From Hyphomicrobiaceae bacterium (GTDB lineage: Bacteria; Pseudomonadota; Alphaproteobacteria; Rhizobiales; Aestuariivirgaceae), in assembly GCA_900298995.1 (NCBI GenBank), contig OMIC01000040.1, forward strand, positions 163,511-227,510: DNA of 64,000 bases, written 5' to 3'. Positions 50,069-58,262 of the stretch are shown here, one piece after another (within the stretch, counting starts at the first letter, position 1; each line of letters starts with the position of its first letter). Below the pieces are notes generated by a model, which did not search any database, was not told the DNA's origin, and worked only from the letters and a program-made list of their open reading frames with translations. The translations under genes and the position numbers were made by a program.

Positions 50069-52450
50069 ATGGAACCCACGAATCTGCGCCATCTCGCATG
50101 CATCGAGCGCCGCCTGCTCTGGCTGTCGCACTGGATGATCCATCATGCCAATCACATCCGCCCCCGGGAGGACGCGATCAAGATTGGGGGGCATCAGGCC
50201 TCTTCGGCATCGATGGTGTCGATCATGACGGCGCTCTATTTCTCCGCGCTGCGGCCACAGGACCGCGTGGCCGTGAAACCGCATGCCGGGCCGGTCTTCC
50301 ATGCCATCCAGTATCTGATGGGACGCCAGACGCGCGAAGCCATGGAGGACTTCAGGGGCTTCGGCGGCGTGCAGAGTTATCCGAGCCGGACAAAGGATAC
50401 CGATGACGTGGATTTCTCGACTGGCTCGGTTGGCCTCGGCGTGGCGATCACGTCCTTCGCGGCACTGGTTCAGGATTACATCCGGGCCAAGCCATGGGGC
50501 CCGGCGGGGCCTGCCGGGCGCATGATCGCCCTTGTCGGGGATGCGGAACTGGATGAGGGCAATGTCTATGAAGCCCTGCAGGAGGGGTGGAAGAATGATC
50601 TGCGCAATTGCTGGTGGATCATCGACTATAATCGTCAGTCGCTCGACGGCATCGTGCATGAGGGCCTGTGGAGCCGCATCGAGAAGATCTTCGATGCCTT
50701 CGGCTGGGATGTCGTGCGCCTCAAGCATGGGCGGTTGCAGAGAGAGGCTTTTTCCGAGCCCGGCGGAGATGCGCTGAGGGACTGGATCGATCGCTGTCCC
50801 AATCCGCTCTACTCGGCCTTGATCTACATGGGGGGTGCGGCCTGGCGCGAACGGCTGCTGAATGACCTCGGCGATCAGGGTCCGGTCTCGGCGCTGCTGG
50901 CCCGACGCAGCGATGCCGCACTCGCGGAACTCATGGAAAATCTGGGGGGCAATTGTGTGGCGACGATGGCCGAGGCCTTTGCCGCCGTCGAAACCGAGCG
51001 GCCCGTCTGCTTTCTGGCTTATACGATCAAGGGCTGGGGCACGCCCCTTGCCGGACACAAGGACAATCATGGCGGGCTGATGACCAGCGGCCAGATGGCG
51101 GACTGGCAGATCAGGATGGGCGTGCCGGCGGGACAGGAATGGGACCTCTTCGCCGGCGTTGCGGACAAGGCCGCGCTCGAAGCATTTCTTGAGACAGTGC
51201 CCTTCTTCAGGGCTGGCGCACGGCGGCTCGCGGACCATGGGCTTGGCGTGCCTGGCATCAGCACGCCGCAGGAGCGCGAAATCTCGACACAGGCCGCCTT
51301 CGGCAAGATTCTCGACGGGCTGGCCAGGGGCGACAGCGAACTGGCCGCGCGCATTCTGACCATGTCGCCCGATGTGACCGGCACCACCAGTCTCGGCCCC
51401 TGGGTGAACCGGCGGAGGCTGTTTGCGCGCGCCGCACGCGCCGACACATTCAGGCTGGAAAACATTGCCTCGACGGCGAAATGGGACTTCTCGCCGGAAG
51501 GCCAGCACATCGAGCTGGGCATCGCCGAAATGAACCTGTTCCTGCTCCTTGGTGCTGCGGGACTGGCGCATGCCCTGTTCGGAAAGCGGCTGATCCCCAT
51601 CGGAACTGTCTATGATCCCTTCGTGGCGCGCGGCCTCGATGCGATGAACTATGCCTGCTATCAGGATTCGCGCTTCATCATTGCCGGAACGCCCTCGGGC
51701 GTCACGCTCGCGCCCGAGGGGGGCGCGCATCAGTCCATCGCCTCGCCGCTGATCGGCATGGCACAGGACGGCATCGCCGCATTCGAGCCTGCCTTTGCAG
51801 ATGAACTGGCGCTGATCATGGGCTGGGCCTTCGACTATCTGCAGCGCAGCGGCGAGGGCGATCCCGATGAGCGCGACTGGCTGCGCGACGAGACGGGCGG
51901 CTCCGTCTATCTCCGGCTCAGCACCAACCCCGTGGCCCAGCCCGCGCGCCGCGATGACGCCGCGTTCCGACAAGGCGTCATCGATGGCGGATACTGGCTG
52001 CGCAAGCCAGGTCCAGGCTGTGAGGTGGTCATCGCCTATCAGGGCGTCATTGCTCCGGAAGCGATCGCTGCCGCCGGTCTGATCGCGGAGGCAAGACGCG
52101 ATGTCGGGGTTCTGGCCGTGACCTCCGCCGACCGGCTGAATGCCGGGTGGACAGCGGCGCAACGCGCCCGCGCCCGGGGCCAGCACACTGCCGTCTCGAC
52201 AGTCGAGCGCCTGCTTGCGGAGCTGCCACGGCATTGCAGCCTCGTCACCGTGATCGACGGCCATCCGGCGACGCTTGCCTGGCTTGGCGGTGTTCACGGG
52301 CACAGGACCATTCCGCTGGGTGTGGAGCATTTCGGGCAGACCGGCACGATCGGCGATCTCTACCGGCACTTCGGCATCTCGGCCGCCTGTATCGCTCAGA
52401 AGGCTGGCAGCCTCACGGCCGGCCAACCGGTGCTTGCCATTTCAGCCTGA
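50069..52450 (+). CDS. Thiamine-diphosphate enzyme: AceE/transketolase-like (MdeB type)
   Basis: A 793-residue TPP enzyme in the fused E1/transketolase layout. The PP domain has GGHQASSASMVSIM and the cofactor motif GDAELDEGNVYEALQEGWKNDLRN...DYNRQ (starting near residue 157). The Pyr domain has EGQHIELGIAEMNLFLLLGAAG, with the activating Glu, and PEGGAHQSIASPLIG. It is shorter than E. coli AceE (about 887) and has no E2 or E3 neighbours. AceE homologues paired with an Lrp regulator are known as MdeB/MdeR (2-oxobutyrate decarboxylation), so a 2-oxo-acid substrate is plausible. A transketolase role is the alternative. The ATG follows GGAGGAG. Confidence 0.8.
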   Translation: MEPTNLRHLACIERRLLWLSHWMIHHANHIRPREDAIKIGGHQASSASMVSIMTALYFSALRPQDRVAVKPHAGPVFHAIQYLMGRQTREAMEDFRGFGGVQSYPSRTKDTDDVDFSTGSVGLGVAITSFAALVQDYIRAKPWGPAGPAGRMIALVGDAELDEGNVYEALQEGWKNDLRNCWWIIDYNRQSLDGIVHEGLWSRIEKIFDAFGWDVVRLKHGRLQREAFSEPGGDALRDWIDRCPNPLYSALIYMGGAAWRERLLNDLGDQGPVSALLARRSDAALAELMENLGGNCVATMAEAFAAVETERPVCFLAYTIKGWGTPLAGHKDNHGGLMTSGQMADWQIRMGVPAGQEWDLFAGVADKAALEAFLETVPFFRAGARRLADHGLGVPGISTPQEREISTQAAFGKILDGLARGDSELAARILTMSPDVTGTTSLGPWVNRRRLFARAARADTFRLENIASTAKWDFSPEGQHIELGIAEMNLFLLLGAAGLAHALFGKRLIPIGTVYDPFVARGLDAMNYACYQDSRFIIAGTPSGVTLAPEGGAHQSIASPLIGMAQDGIAAFEPAFADELALIMGWAFDYLQRSGEGDPDERDWLRDETGGSVYLRLSTNPVAQPARRDDAAFRQGVIDGGYWLRKPGPGCEVVIAYQGVIAPEAIAAAGLIAEARRDVGVLAVTSADRLNAGWTAAQRARARGQHTAVSTVERLLAELPRHCSLVTVIDGHPATLAWLGGVHGHRTIPLGVEHFGQTGTIGDLYRHFGISAACIAQKAGSLTAGQPVLAISA

Positions 52451-52474
52451 TCCACCATCCTGTCGCCAACCGAA

Positions 52475-52500
52475 ATGGTATGACAGGTTACATGGTATGA
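52475..52500 (+). promoter_or_regulatory. Direct repeats ATGGTATGA upstream of the ABC importer promoter
   Basis: Two exact copies of ATGGTATGA start at 52475 and 52492, a 17-bp period. They sit immediately upstream of a TTGACA -35 box. FadR-type GntR regulators often bind GGTAT-containing sites, and such a regulator is encoded at 56354. Binding by that protein is inferred. Confidence 0.5.
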
Positions 52501-52508
52501 TCAACGCA

Positions 52509-52537
52509 TTGACAGCCCCAAAACGGCTTGTTAGCCT
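52509..52537 (+). promoter_or_regulatory. Promoter of the ABC importer operon
   Basis: A consensus TTGACA (52509-52514) is followed, after 17 bases, by TAGCCT (52532-52537). The binding-protein gene starts at 52601 with a GGGAGGA ribosome-binding site. The -10 is weak, consistent with a regulated promoter. Confidence 0.6.
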
Positions 52538-52600
52538 TCCCCGGTGAGTTGGTTCTGCCAAGAGAGATCGGCTCCAAGTCCAGAAAATGGGAGGAAATAC

Positions 52601-53647
52601 ATGAAGTTATTCAAGAGCAACCTGATCCTGGCGGCAATCGTGGCCGCTGCGGCATCAACCTCGGCGCTTGCCGCCGACAAGGTCGTCATTGGCTATTCGG
52701 CCCCGGCGCTGCTGGGTGGCCAGGGACAAATCCAGGCCGGCCTGCTGAACGGCGCGAAGGCCAAGGGCTGGGAGGTCGTCACCCTGACGTCCGGCGGTGA
52801 CGCCCAGAAGCAGCTCAACGACATCAACGACCTGATTGCCCAGAAGGTGGCGGCGATCGTTGCGGTTCCCGATGACAGCGCCGGCATCTGCCAGGCGGTG
52901 GCGGCGGCCAAGGAAGCCAAGATCCCCTTCTACACCATCGACCGCGCTCCGTCGGGCTGTGAAGTCGACATGGTCGTGCTGTCGGACAACTACCTGGCCG
53001 GCAAGCAGGCCGGCGAGGCCATGGCCGCCTTCCTCAAGGCGCGGCATGGATCCGTCAAGGGCAAGGTTCTCGAAATCACCGGCAACCTCGCCCAGAACGT
53101 CGCGCAGCTGCGCGGCGCCGGCTTCAACGACGTCATGAAGCAGTATCCCGAAGTCGAAGTCATCTCCAAGGTGGGCGACTGGGATGCATCGAAGGGCGTC
53201 GACATCGTGCGTGACGTGGTCTCGGCCCAGGCCGATCTCGACGGCATCTACATGCACTCGGACTGCGTCTACTCCACCGGCACGGTCCAGACGCTCAAGG
53301 AGCTCGGCAAGGACGCAGAATCCGGCAAGGACGGTCACATCTTCCTGGCCAGCGTCGATGCCTGTCTCGCCGCGCTCGAGCTGATGCGCGAGAACAAGTT
53401 CGATCACGCGTCCAATCAGCCCATTCCGGACTTCGGCGTCCTGGCGGCTGACTACATCGAGAAGAAGCTGAAGGGCGAGGAAATCGCTCCCGGCGAAGTG
53501 AAGCAGGATGGCGCCCTCTGGTCGCCCGCCCGCGTCGAGAAGGCTGATGTCGGCATGCAGCTCTTCCTCTCCACCACGCCCGTCAATTCCTCGAACATGA
53601 ATGACGAGCGCCTGTGGGGCAACATCGAGAAGAAGAACGGCGGCTGA
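52601..53647 (+). CDS. Ribose-type ABC importer periplasmic substrate-binding protein
   Basis: A predicted secreted binding protein of 348 residues with a Sec signal peptide (MKLFKSN...ASTSALAADK, cleavage near 25). It belongs to the Peripla_BP_4/RbsB group, with GYSAPALLGGQGQIQAGLLNGAKAKGW, IAVPDDSAGI, TIDRAP, VVLSDNYLAGKQAGEAM and YMHSDCVYSTGTVQ. Ligands of the group are pentoses, hexoses and polyols. Extra Cys residues lie near 90, 118, 229 and 263, which is unusual. It is first in an importer operon with an ATPase and permease; adjacent catabolic genes suggest a sugar or sugar alcohol. Confidence 0.92.
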   Translation: MKLFKSNLILAAIVAAAASTSALAADKVVIGYSAPALLGGQGQIQAGLLNGAKAKGWEVVTLTSGGDAQKQLNDINDLIAQKVAAIVAVPDDSAGICQAVAAAKEAKIPFYTIDRAPSGCEVDMVVLSDNYLAGKQAGEAMAAFLKARHGSVKGKVLEITGNLAQNVAQLRGAGFNDVMKQYPEVEVISKVGDWDASKGVDIVRDVVSAQADLDGIYMHSDCVYSTGTVQTLKELGKDAESGKDGHIFLASVDACLAALELMRENKFDHASNQPIPDFGVLAADYIEKKLKGEEIAPGEVKQDGALWSPARVEKADVGMQLFLSTTPVNSSNMNDERLWGNIEKKNGG

Positions 53648-53669
53648 TCCGCCTGACGACCGAATGACG

Positions 53670-53703
53670 GCGGGGCGCGGCGGTCTTCCTCACCGCGCCC
53701 CGC
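53670..53703 (+). promoter_or_regulatory. 11-bp GC hairpin between binding-protein and ATPase genes
   Basis: GCGGGGCGCGG (53670-53680) pairs perfectly with CCGCGCCCCGC (53693-53703) around a 12-base loop. No T tract follows, and the operon continues. Such stems after binding-protein genes typically protect the upstream mRNA or lower read-through, giving excess binding protein. Confidence 0.6.
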
Positions 53704-53742
53704 AGCCTGCGGGCCAATGCAAGAGCCGAGTGGAGAATGGTG

Positions 53743-55275
53743 ATGGACAGCGCCTCCGAGACGCCTGTCGTCGAAATGCTGGACATCGTGAAGGTCTTTC
53801 CGGGCGTGCGCGCGCTGGACAATGTCTCCTTCACGGTCCGCCGCGGACAGATTCACGCCCTGCTCGGCAAGAACGGTGCGGGCAAATCCACACTGATGCA
53901 TGTGCTGACCGGGCTCTATGCTCCCGACTCCGGAACGATCCGCATCCGCGGCACCGTTCATGAAAATCTCAATACGGCACGCGCCAAGCAGGCCGGCATC
54001 GCGCTCGTCTCGCAGCACGCCAAGTACATTCCAGGCCTGAGCATCGCCGAGAACGTTTATTGCGGCATGCTGCCGATGAAGGCCGGCGGGTTCGTCGACT
54101 GGAAGAAGATGAATCGCGACGCGCATGAGAAGCTCTCGCACTTCGGCCTTGATCTCGACGTCACGCGGCTCATGGAAGACACGACCGTCGCCGAACGCCA
54201 GATGATCGAAATCGCCCGCGCGCTGTTTGCCGACGCCAGCGTCATCATTCTCGACGAGCCCACCGCGCCGCTGCCCAAACATGATGTGGCCAAGCTCTTC
54301 GAATTCGTCCGCCGCCAGCGCGAACGTGGTGCATCCTTCATCTATATCTCGCATTATCTCGAGGAAATCTTCGAGGTCGCCGATCATGTGACCGTGATGC
54401 GCAATGGCGCCGTCACCGGTACATCGGCCGTCAGGGACATCACCCAGCAGGAGCTGATCCGCCTCATCAGCGGCGCCAATGTCGAACGCTACCGCAGGGC
54501 GGGCGGCAACATCGGGAAGCCGGTTCTGGAAATCAGGAAGCTGGCGCGGCCCGGCGTCTATTCCGGCATCGACCTGACACTCCATGCCGGCGAGGTGGTG
54601 GGCATCACGGGCCTGGAAGGCAGCGGACCCGGCGAACTGGCGCGCGGCCTGTTCGGCCTTGAGCCGCTGGGCGCGGGCGACATCCGGCTGCAGGGCAAGC
54701 CCTACAGCGCCGCAAGCCCCATCGAGGCGCTGGCGCAGGGGCTCGCCTATCTTCCGCGCGACCGCCACGGCCTCGGCATTGTCGCGATCCGCAGCGTGCG
54801 CGACAACATCTCGCTTTCGGTGCTGAAGCGTCTGCAGAGCCTCGTGGGCCTCATCGATGGCGGCAGCGAACGCAAGCTCGCCGAAGACTACATCGAGGCG
54901 CTCGGCATCAAGACCCCCTCGATCAATACCGCGGTCGAAAACCTCAGCGGCGGCAACCAGCAGAAAGTGGTGGTGGCCAAGCTTGCCGCCACGGAGCCCA
55001 GGGTTCTGGTTCTCGACGAGCCCACCCAGGGTGTTGATGTCCAGGCGAAGGTCGACCTTCTGCGCATCGTCGACCAGCTGAGCCAGCGGGGGGTGGCGGT
55101 CGCCGTCGTTTCCGATGAATTGAACGAGCTGATGGACATCTGCGACAGGATCGTCGTGTTCTACAGGGGCAGGATCATCCGCGAGTTCCGGAAGGGCCAG
55201 GACACAATCACGACGGCGCGGCTTCTGGCCGCGATCGAAGGCGAGATGGGGGAGAAAGCCGATGCAACTGTCTAA
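53743..55275 (+). CDS. Ribose-type ABC importer ATP-binding protein (two ABC domains)
   Basis: A 510-residue RbsA/XylG-like ATPase. The first domain has Walker A GKNGAGKSTLMHVL, the signature region TVAERQMIEIARALF and Walker B VIILDEPTAPL. The second has a degenerate Walker A (GLEGSGPGELARGLFG), signature LSGGNQQKVVVAKL and Walker B VLVLDEPTQGV. One degenerate site is normal in this family. I chose the ATG at 53743 (MDSASE) with GGAG 7 bases upstream; an ATG two codons earlier is too close to the site. It overlaps the permease gene by 14 bases. Confidence 0.94.
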   Translation: MDSASETPVVEMLDIVKVFPGVRALDNVSFTVRRGQIHALLGKNGAGKSTLMHVLTGLYAPDSGTIRIRGTVHENLNTARAKQAGIALVSQHAKYIPGLSIAENVYCGMLPMKAGGFVDWKKMNRDAHEKLSHFGLDLDVTRLMEDTTVAERQMIEIARALFADASVIILDEPTAPLPKHDVAKLFEFVRRQRERGASFIYISHYLEEIFEVADHVTVMRNGAVTGTSAVRDITQQELIRLISGANVERYRRAGGNIGKPVLEIRKLARPGVYSGIDLTLHAGEVVGITGLEGSGPGELARGLFGLEPLGAGDIRLQGKPYSAASPIEALAQGLAYLPRDRHGLGIVAIRSVRDNISLSVLKRLQSLVGLIDGGSERKLAEDYIEALGIKTPSINTAVENLSGGNQQKVVVAKLAATEPRVLVLDEPTQGVDVQAKVDLLRIVDQLSQRGVAVAVVSDELNELMDICDRIVVFYRGRIIREFRKGQDTITTARLLAAIEGEMGEKADATV

Positions 55276-56317
55276 ACATGTTCCAGCGTTACTCGATCAT
55301 CTGATCTGGGTGATCCTTGTCGCCGTGTTCATATTCTTCATGACCCAGTCGCCGGTGTTCCTGTCATCGACAAACATCACCAACATCCTGTCGGCAGCGG
55401 CGATCCTCGGCATTCTCGTCGTCGGACAGACATTCGTGCTGATCACGGGGAATTTCGATCTCTCCACGGAATCGACACTCGGACTGGCCGGCCTCATCGG
55501 CATGTTCCTGATCGTTCCGGCCACCGCGCCCTACTGGGGCGGCGGCATCATGCTCAACCCCTATATCTCCATCGTGGTGCTGCTGCTGATGGGCGCCATC
55601 GTCGGCTACATCATCGGCGCGCTGATCACCATCGGCAAGATGAACAACTTCATCGTCACCCTCGCGATGCTGCTGATCCTGCGCGGCCTGATCATGGCTT
55701 TCACCAAGGGAACGCCGATCAGCGGACTTGGCTTTGCGCCAGCTGAAACCTATTTCTGGCTCGGTCACAAGGCGCTCTTCGAGATTCCCGGCGTGATCAA
55801 GATCCCGGTGGCCGTGGTCGCGACCGCCGCGGTCTTCGTGATCGGCCACATCATCCTCAATCACCGCCGGTTCGGCCGCGAGCTCTATGCTATCGGCGGC
55901 AACCGGCAGGCCGCGATTGCTTCAGGCATCGATGCCGATGCCCGCGTCCGCCAGGTCTATGTGCTCTCCGGTCTTCTCGCGGCACTGGGCGGCTGGATGC
56001 TGGCCGGACGGGTGGGGTCGATCCAGGCCAATCTGGGTGAAGGATACATCTTCACGGTCATGGCGGCAGCGGTCATCGGCGGCATCAGCCTTCAGGGCGG
56101 TCGCGGCACCATGCTCGGCGCGCTGGGCGGCGTGCTGCTCCTGTCCACCATCGACCGCGGCCTGAACCTGATGAACGTCAACGTGTTCTGGGTGAAGGTC
56201 ATCCAGGGCCTCATCATCATGCTGGCGATGTTCATCGATGCGCAGCGCGTCCGCTTCCGGTCCTTCGAGAAGGTCAGCCAGGAGCCGGCGGGCGGGCAGC
56301 CCGCGGCCTCAAACTGA
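55262..56317 (+). CDS. Ribose-type ABC importer permease
   Basis: A 351-residue RbsC-like integral membrane protein with about 9-10 helices. TNITNILSAAAILGILVVGQTFVLITGNFDLS is followed by the coupling-helix motif RFGRELYAIGGNRQAAIASGI and GISLQGGRGTMLGALGGVLLLSTIDRGLNLM, all typical of the BPD_transp_2 family. It probably forms a homodimer and docks onto the preceding ATPase. Its start lies inside that gene. A GntR regulator gene follows 36 bp downstream in the same direction. Confidence 0.94.
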   Translation: MQLSKHVPALLDHLIWVILVAVFIFFMTQSPVFLSSTNITNILSAAAILGILVVGQTFVLITGNFDLSTESTLGLAGLIGMFLIVPATAPYWGGGIMLNPYISIVVLLLMGAIVGYIIGALITIGKMNNFIVTLAMLLILRGLIMAFTKGTPISGLGFAPAETYFWLGHKALFEIPGVIKIPVAVVATAAVFVIGHIILNHRRFGRELYAIGGNRQAAIASGIDADARVRQVYVLSGLLAALGGWMLAGRVGSIQANLGEGYIFTVMAAAVIGGISLQGGRGTMLGALGGVLLLSTIDRGLNLMNVNVFWVKVIQGLIIMLAMFIDAQRVRFRSFEKVSQEPAGGQPAASN

Positions 56318-56353
56318 CGGGAGAGGGGGCGCCTCCGCCGGGATCACCGCGGC

Positions 56354-57142
56354 ATGACCGGAAAGACAGCAACAGAAAGCCAGCGCGCCGTGCAACCAGC
56401 CCAGCAACAGAGCCGAGATGGCAGACAGATGCTGTTCACAAGCATCAAGCGGCGGAAGGTCCATCAGGACGTCGCCGAGCAGATCGAGAACCAGATTCTC
56501 TCGGGCCTGCTGCCGGAGGGAACGAGCCTGCCGTCTGAGCGGAGCCTGATGGAAGCCTTCAATGTCGGGCGTCCGGCGATCCGCGAGGCCCTTCTGCTTC
56601 TGCAGAGAAGCGGCTTCATCAGGATCACGAATGGGGGCCGGACGGTCGTGACCCGGCCGACGGCTGCCAACCTCCTCGAGCAGATTTCGGGCTCGGCGCG
56701 ATATCTGCTGTCATCGGAGGGTGGCGAGAAGGCCTTTCAGGATGCACGTCGCATCTTTGAATCCGCCATCGCGCGAAACGCCGCCGAGTTCGCAACCGAC
56801 AAGGACATTGCGCGGCTTGGTGAGTATCTGAAGATCAATCGCGAGGCTCTGGGCGACATGGATGCCTTCGAGCGATCTGATATCGCCTTTCATCTGGCCC
56901 TGGCGGAGATCGGCGGCAATCCGGTGTTTTCGGCCCTTCATGCGGCGATTGCCGAGTGGCTGGCCCTGCAGCGGCATATCTCACTTCGTGTTCCCGGCGT
57001 CGCCCTCAGCGCCTATCGCAGCCATGAGGAGATCCACGAAGCCGTGGCCGCGAGAAATCCCGAGGGCGCATGGCACGCCATGGACCGCCACCTGAGACAG
57101 GTCGCCCAGCAGTTTGAACAGGGCAAGGGCAGGCCAGCATGA
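56354..57142 (+). CDS. GntR-family (FadR subfamily) transcriptional regulator
   Basis: A 262-residue regulator. After a variable N-terminal tail of about 30 residues, the winged helix (about 33-100) shows QDVAEQIENQILSGLLPEGTSLPSERSLMEAFNVGRPAIREALLLLQRSGFI. The C-terminal all-helical FCD domain (about 125-255) carries metal/ligand His candidates in FHLALAEIGGNP and SHEEIHEAV. It sits inside the importer-catabolic operon and is the obvious candidate to control it, perhaps through the ATGGTATGA repeats. A start at residue 26 (MLFTS) is an alternative. It overlaps the next gene (ATGA). Confidence 0.92.
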   Translation: MTGKTATESQRAVQPAQQQSRDGRQMLFTSIKRRKVHQDVAEQIENQILSGLLPEGTSLPSERSLMEAFNVGRPAIREALLLLQRSGFIRITNGGRTVVTRPTAANLLEQISGSARYLLSSEGGEKAFQDARRIFESAIARNAAEFATDKDIARLGEYLKINREALGDMDAFERSDIAFHLALAEIGGNPVFSALHAAIAEWLALQRHISLRVPGVALSAYRSHEEIHEAVAARNPEGAWHAMDRHLRQVAQQFEQGKGRPA

Positions 57143-57456
57143 GCCCGCCTTTTGTGATCCTCGTCGAGATGAATGTCCGGTCTGCCGAGCTGATGCCGGA
57201 GTTCCGGCGCCTCATGGATGACAACGCCAGGCTGTCCGTGAAGAACGAGCCCGGATGCCGGCGATTTGACGTGGTTGTGCCCGACGACAGCGGCACGCAG
57301 ATCCTTCTCTACGAAATCTATGATGATGAAGCGGCTTTCGCCGCGCATCTGAAGACCGAGCATTTTCTGACCTTCCATGCGGCCTCCGACCACCTTCTGG
57401 AGAGCAGGCGCATCCGGCGGGGCGTGCTGGTCTGTGAAGCATCCGCCGGGACATGA
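57139..57456 (+). CDS. Antibiotic-biosynthesis-monooxygenase (ABM/YgiN-like) domain protein
   Basis: A small 105-residue ferredoxin-fold protein of the ABM superfamily, with FVILVEMNVRSAELMPEFRRLM, EPGCRRFDVV and LLYEIYDDEAAFAAHLKTEHF. Family members act as cofactor-free monooxygenases or as mutarotase-like/LsrG-like isomerases. In a sugar-catabolic operon, a role in epimerising or isomerising a sugar phosphate or lactone is at least as likely as monooxygenation; this is inference. It overlaps gntR by 4 bases. Confidence 0.82.
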   Translation: MSPPFVILVEMNVRSAELMPEFRRLMDDNARLSVKNEPGCRRFDVVVPDDSGTQILLYEIYDDEAAFAAHLKTEHFLTFHAASDHLLESRRIRRGVLVCEASAGT

Positions 57457-57473
57457 GCACAAAGGATCGTCAA

Positions 57474-58262
57474 ATGAAGCAATCCTCCCTGAAGAAGATG
57501 ACCCAGACCCGTGCTCCGAAATTCGGCCATTATGTGGGCGAGTTCGCAACCCCGGGGATCGGGCATATCGTGGCTTCGGCGCGGTGCGATTTCGTGTTCT
57601 TCGACATGGAGCATTCGGGCCTCAGCCTCGAGACGCTCAAGAGCGCAGTCCGGTATTTCGAAGCCGGGGGCGTTTCGGTCCTGGTGAGATCGCCCTGCAA
57701 GGACTACGACATGATCGCGCGCATCGCCGATGCCGGTGCCGAGGGCATCATGGCTCCGATGGTCAAGGATGCCGCAGAGGCCGAAATGGTGGTGCGGCAT
57801 CTCAAATATCCACCCGCCGGCAAGCGGGGCGTGGCGCTCGGCATCGCCCATGACAACTATTTCTCGGGCGACATTCCCGTTGACGAGCGGTTGCGGCTGT
57901 CCAATGAGCGGATGACCTTCTTCGCTCTCATCGAGACGCGCGAGGGCGCGGAGAACGCCGATGAAATCGCCCGGACACCGGGAGTCGACTGTCTGTGGAT
58001 CGGTCACTTCGATCTCAGCGCATCGCTGGGCATACCGGGAAAATTCGACCATCCGGACTATGTCGCAGCTTTCGACAAGATCGTGGCCGCCGCGAAGAAA
58101 CACAATCGCTCGCTGGGACGGCTGGTCATGACGCCCGCCGAAGGCATTGCCGACATCAGGCGCGGTTTCGACTTCTGCTGCTACGGAACCGACACATCGC
58201 TCTATCAGCGGGCGCTGAAGGCAGGAATTTCCGAACTCCGGAGTGCATGCGATGGCAAGTGA
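57474..58262 (+). CDS. HpcH/HpaI-family class II aldolase
   Basis: A metal-dependent aldolase/citrate-lyase-like protein of 262 residues. FFDMEHSGLSLETL has the catalytic His47, VLVRSP has Arg72, FFALIETREGAENADEI has the metal-binding Glu154 and IGHFDLSASLG has Asp180. These enzymes cleave 2-oxo acids such as 4-hydroxy-2-oxo compounds to pyruvate or hydroxypyruvate plus an aldehyde. I prefer the ATG at 57474 because AAAGGA lies 7 bases upstream. An ATG at 57453 that overlaps the previous stop is possible and adds 7 residues. It overlaps the next gene by 11 bases. Confidence 0.88.
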   Translation: MKQSSLKKMTQTRAPKFGHYVGEFATPGIGHIVASARCDFVFFDMEHSGLSLETLKSAVRYFEAGGVSVLVRSPCKDYDMIARIADAGAEGIMAPMVKDAAEAEMVVRHLKYPPAGKRGVALGIAHDNYFSGDIPVDERLRLSNERMTFFALIETREGAENADEIARTPGVDCLWIGHFDLSASLGIPGKFDHPDYVAAFDKIVAAAKKHNRSLGRLVMTPAEGIADIRRGFDFCCYGTDTSLYQRALKAGISELRSACDGK

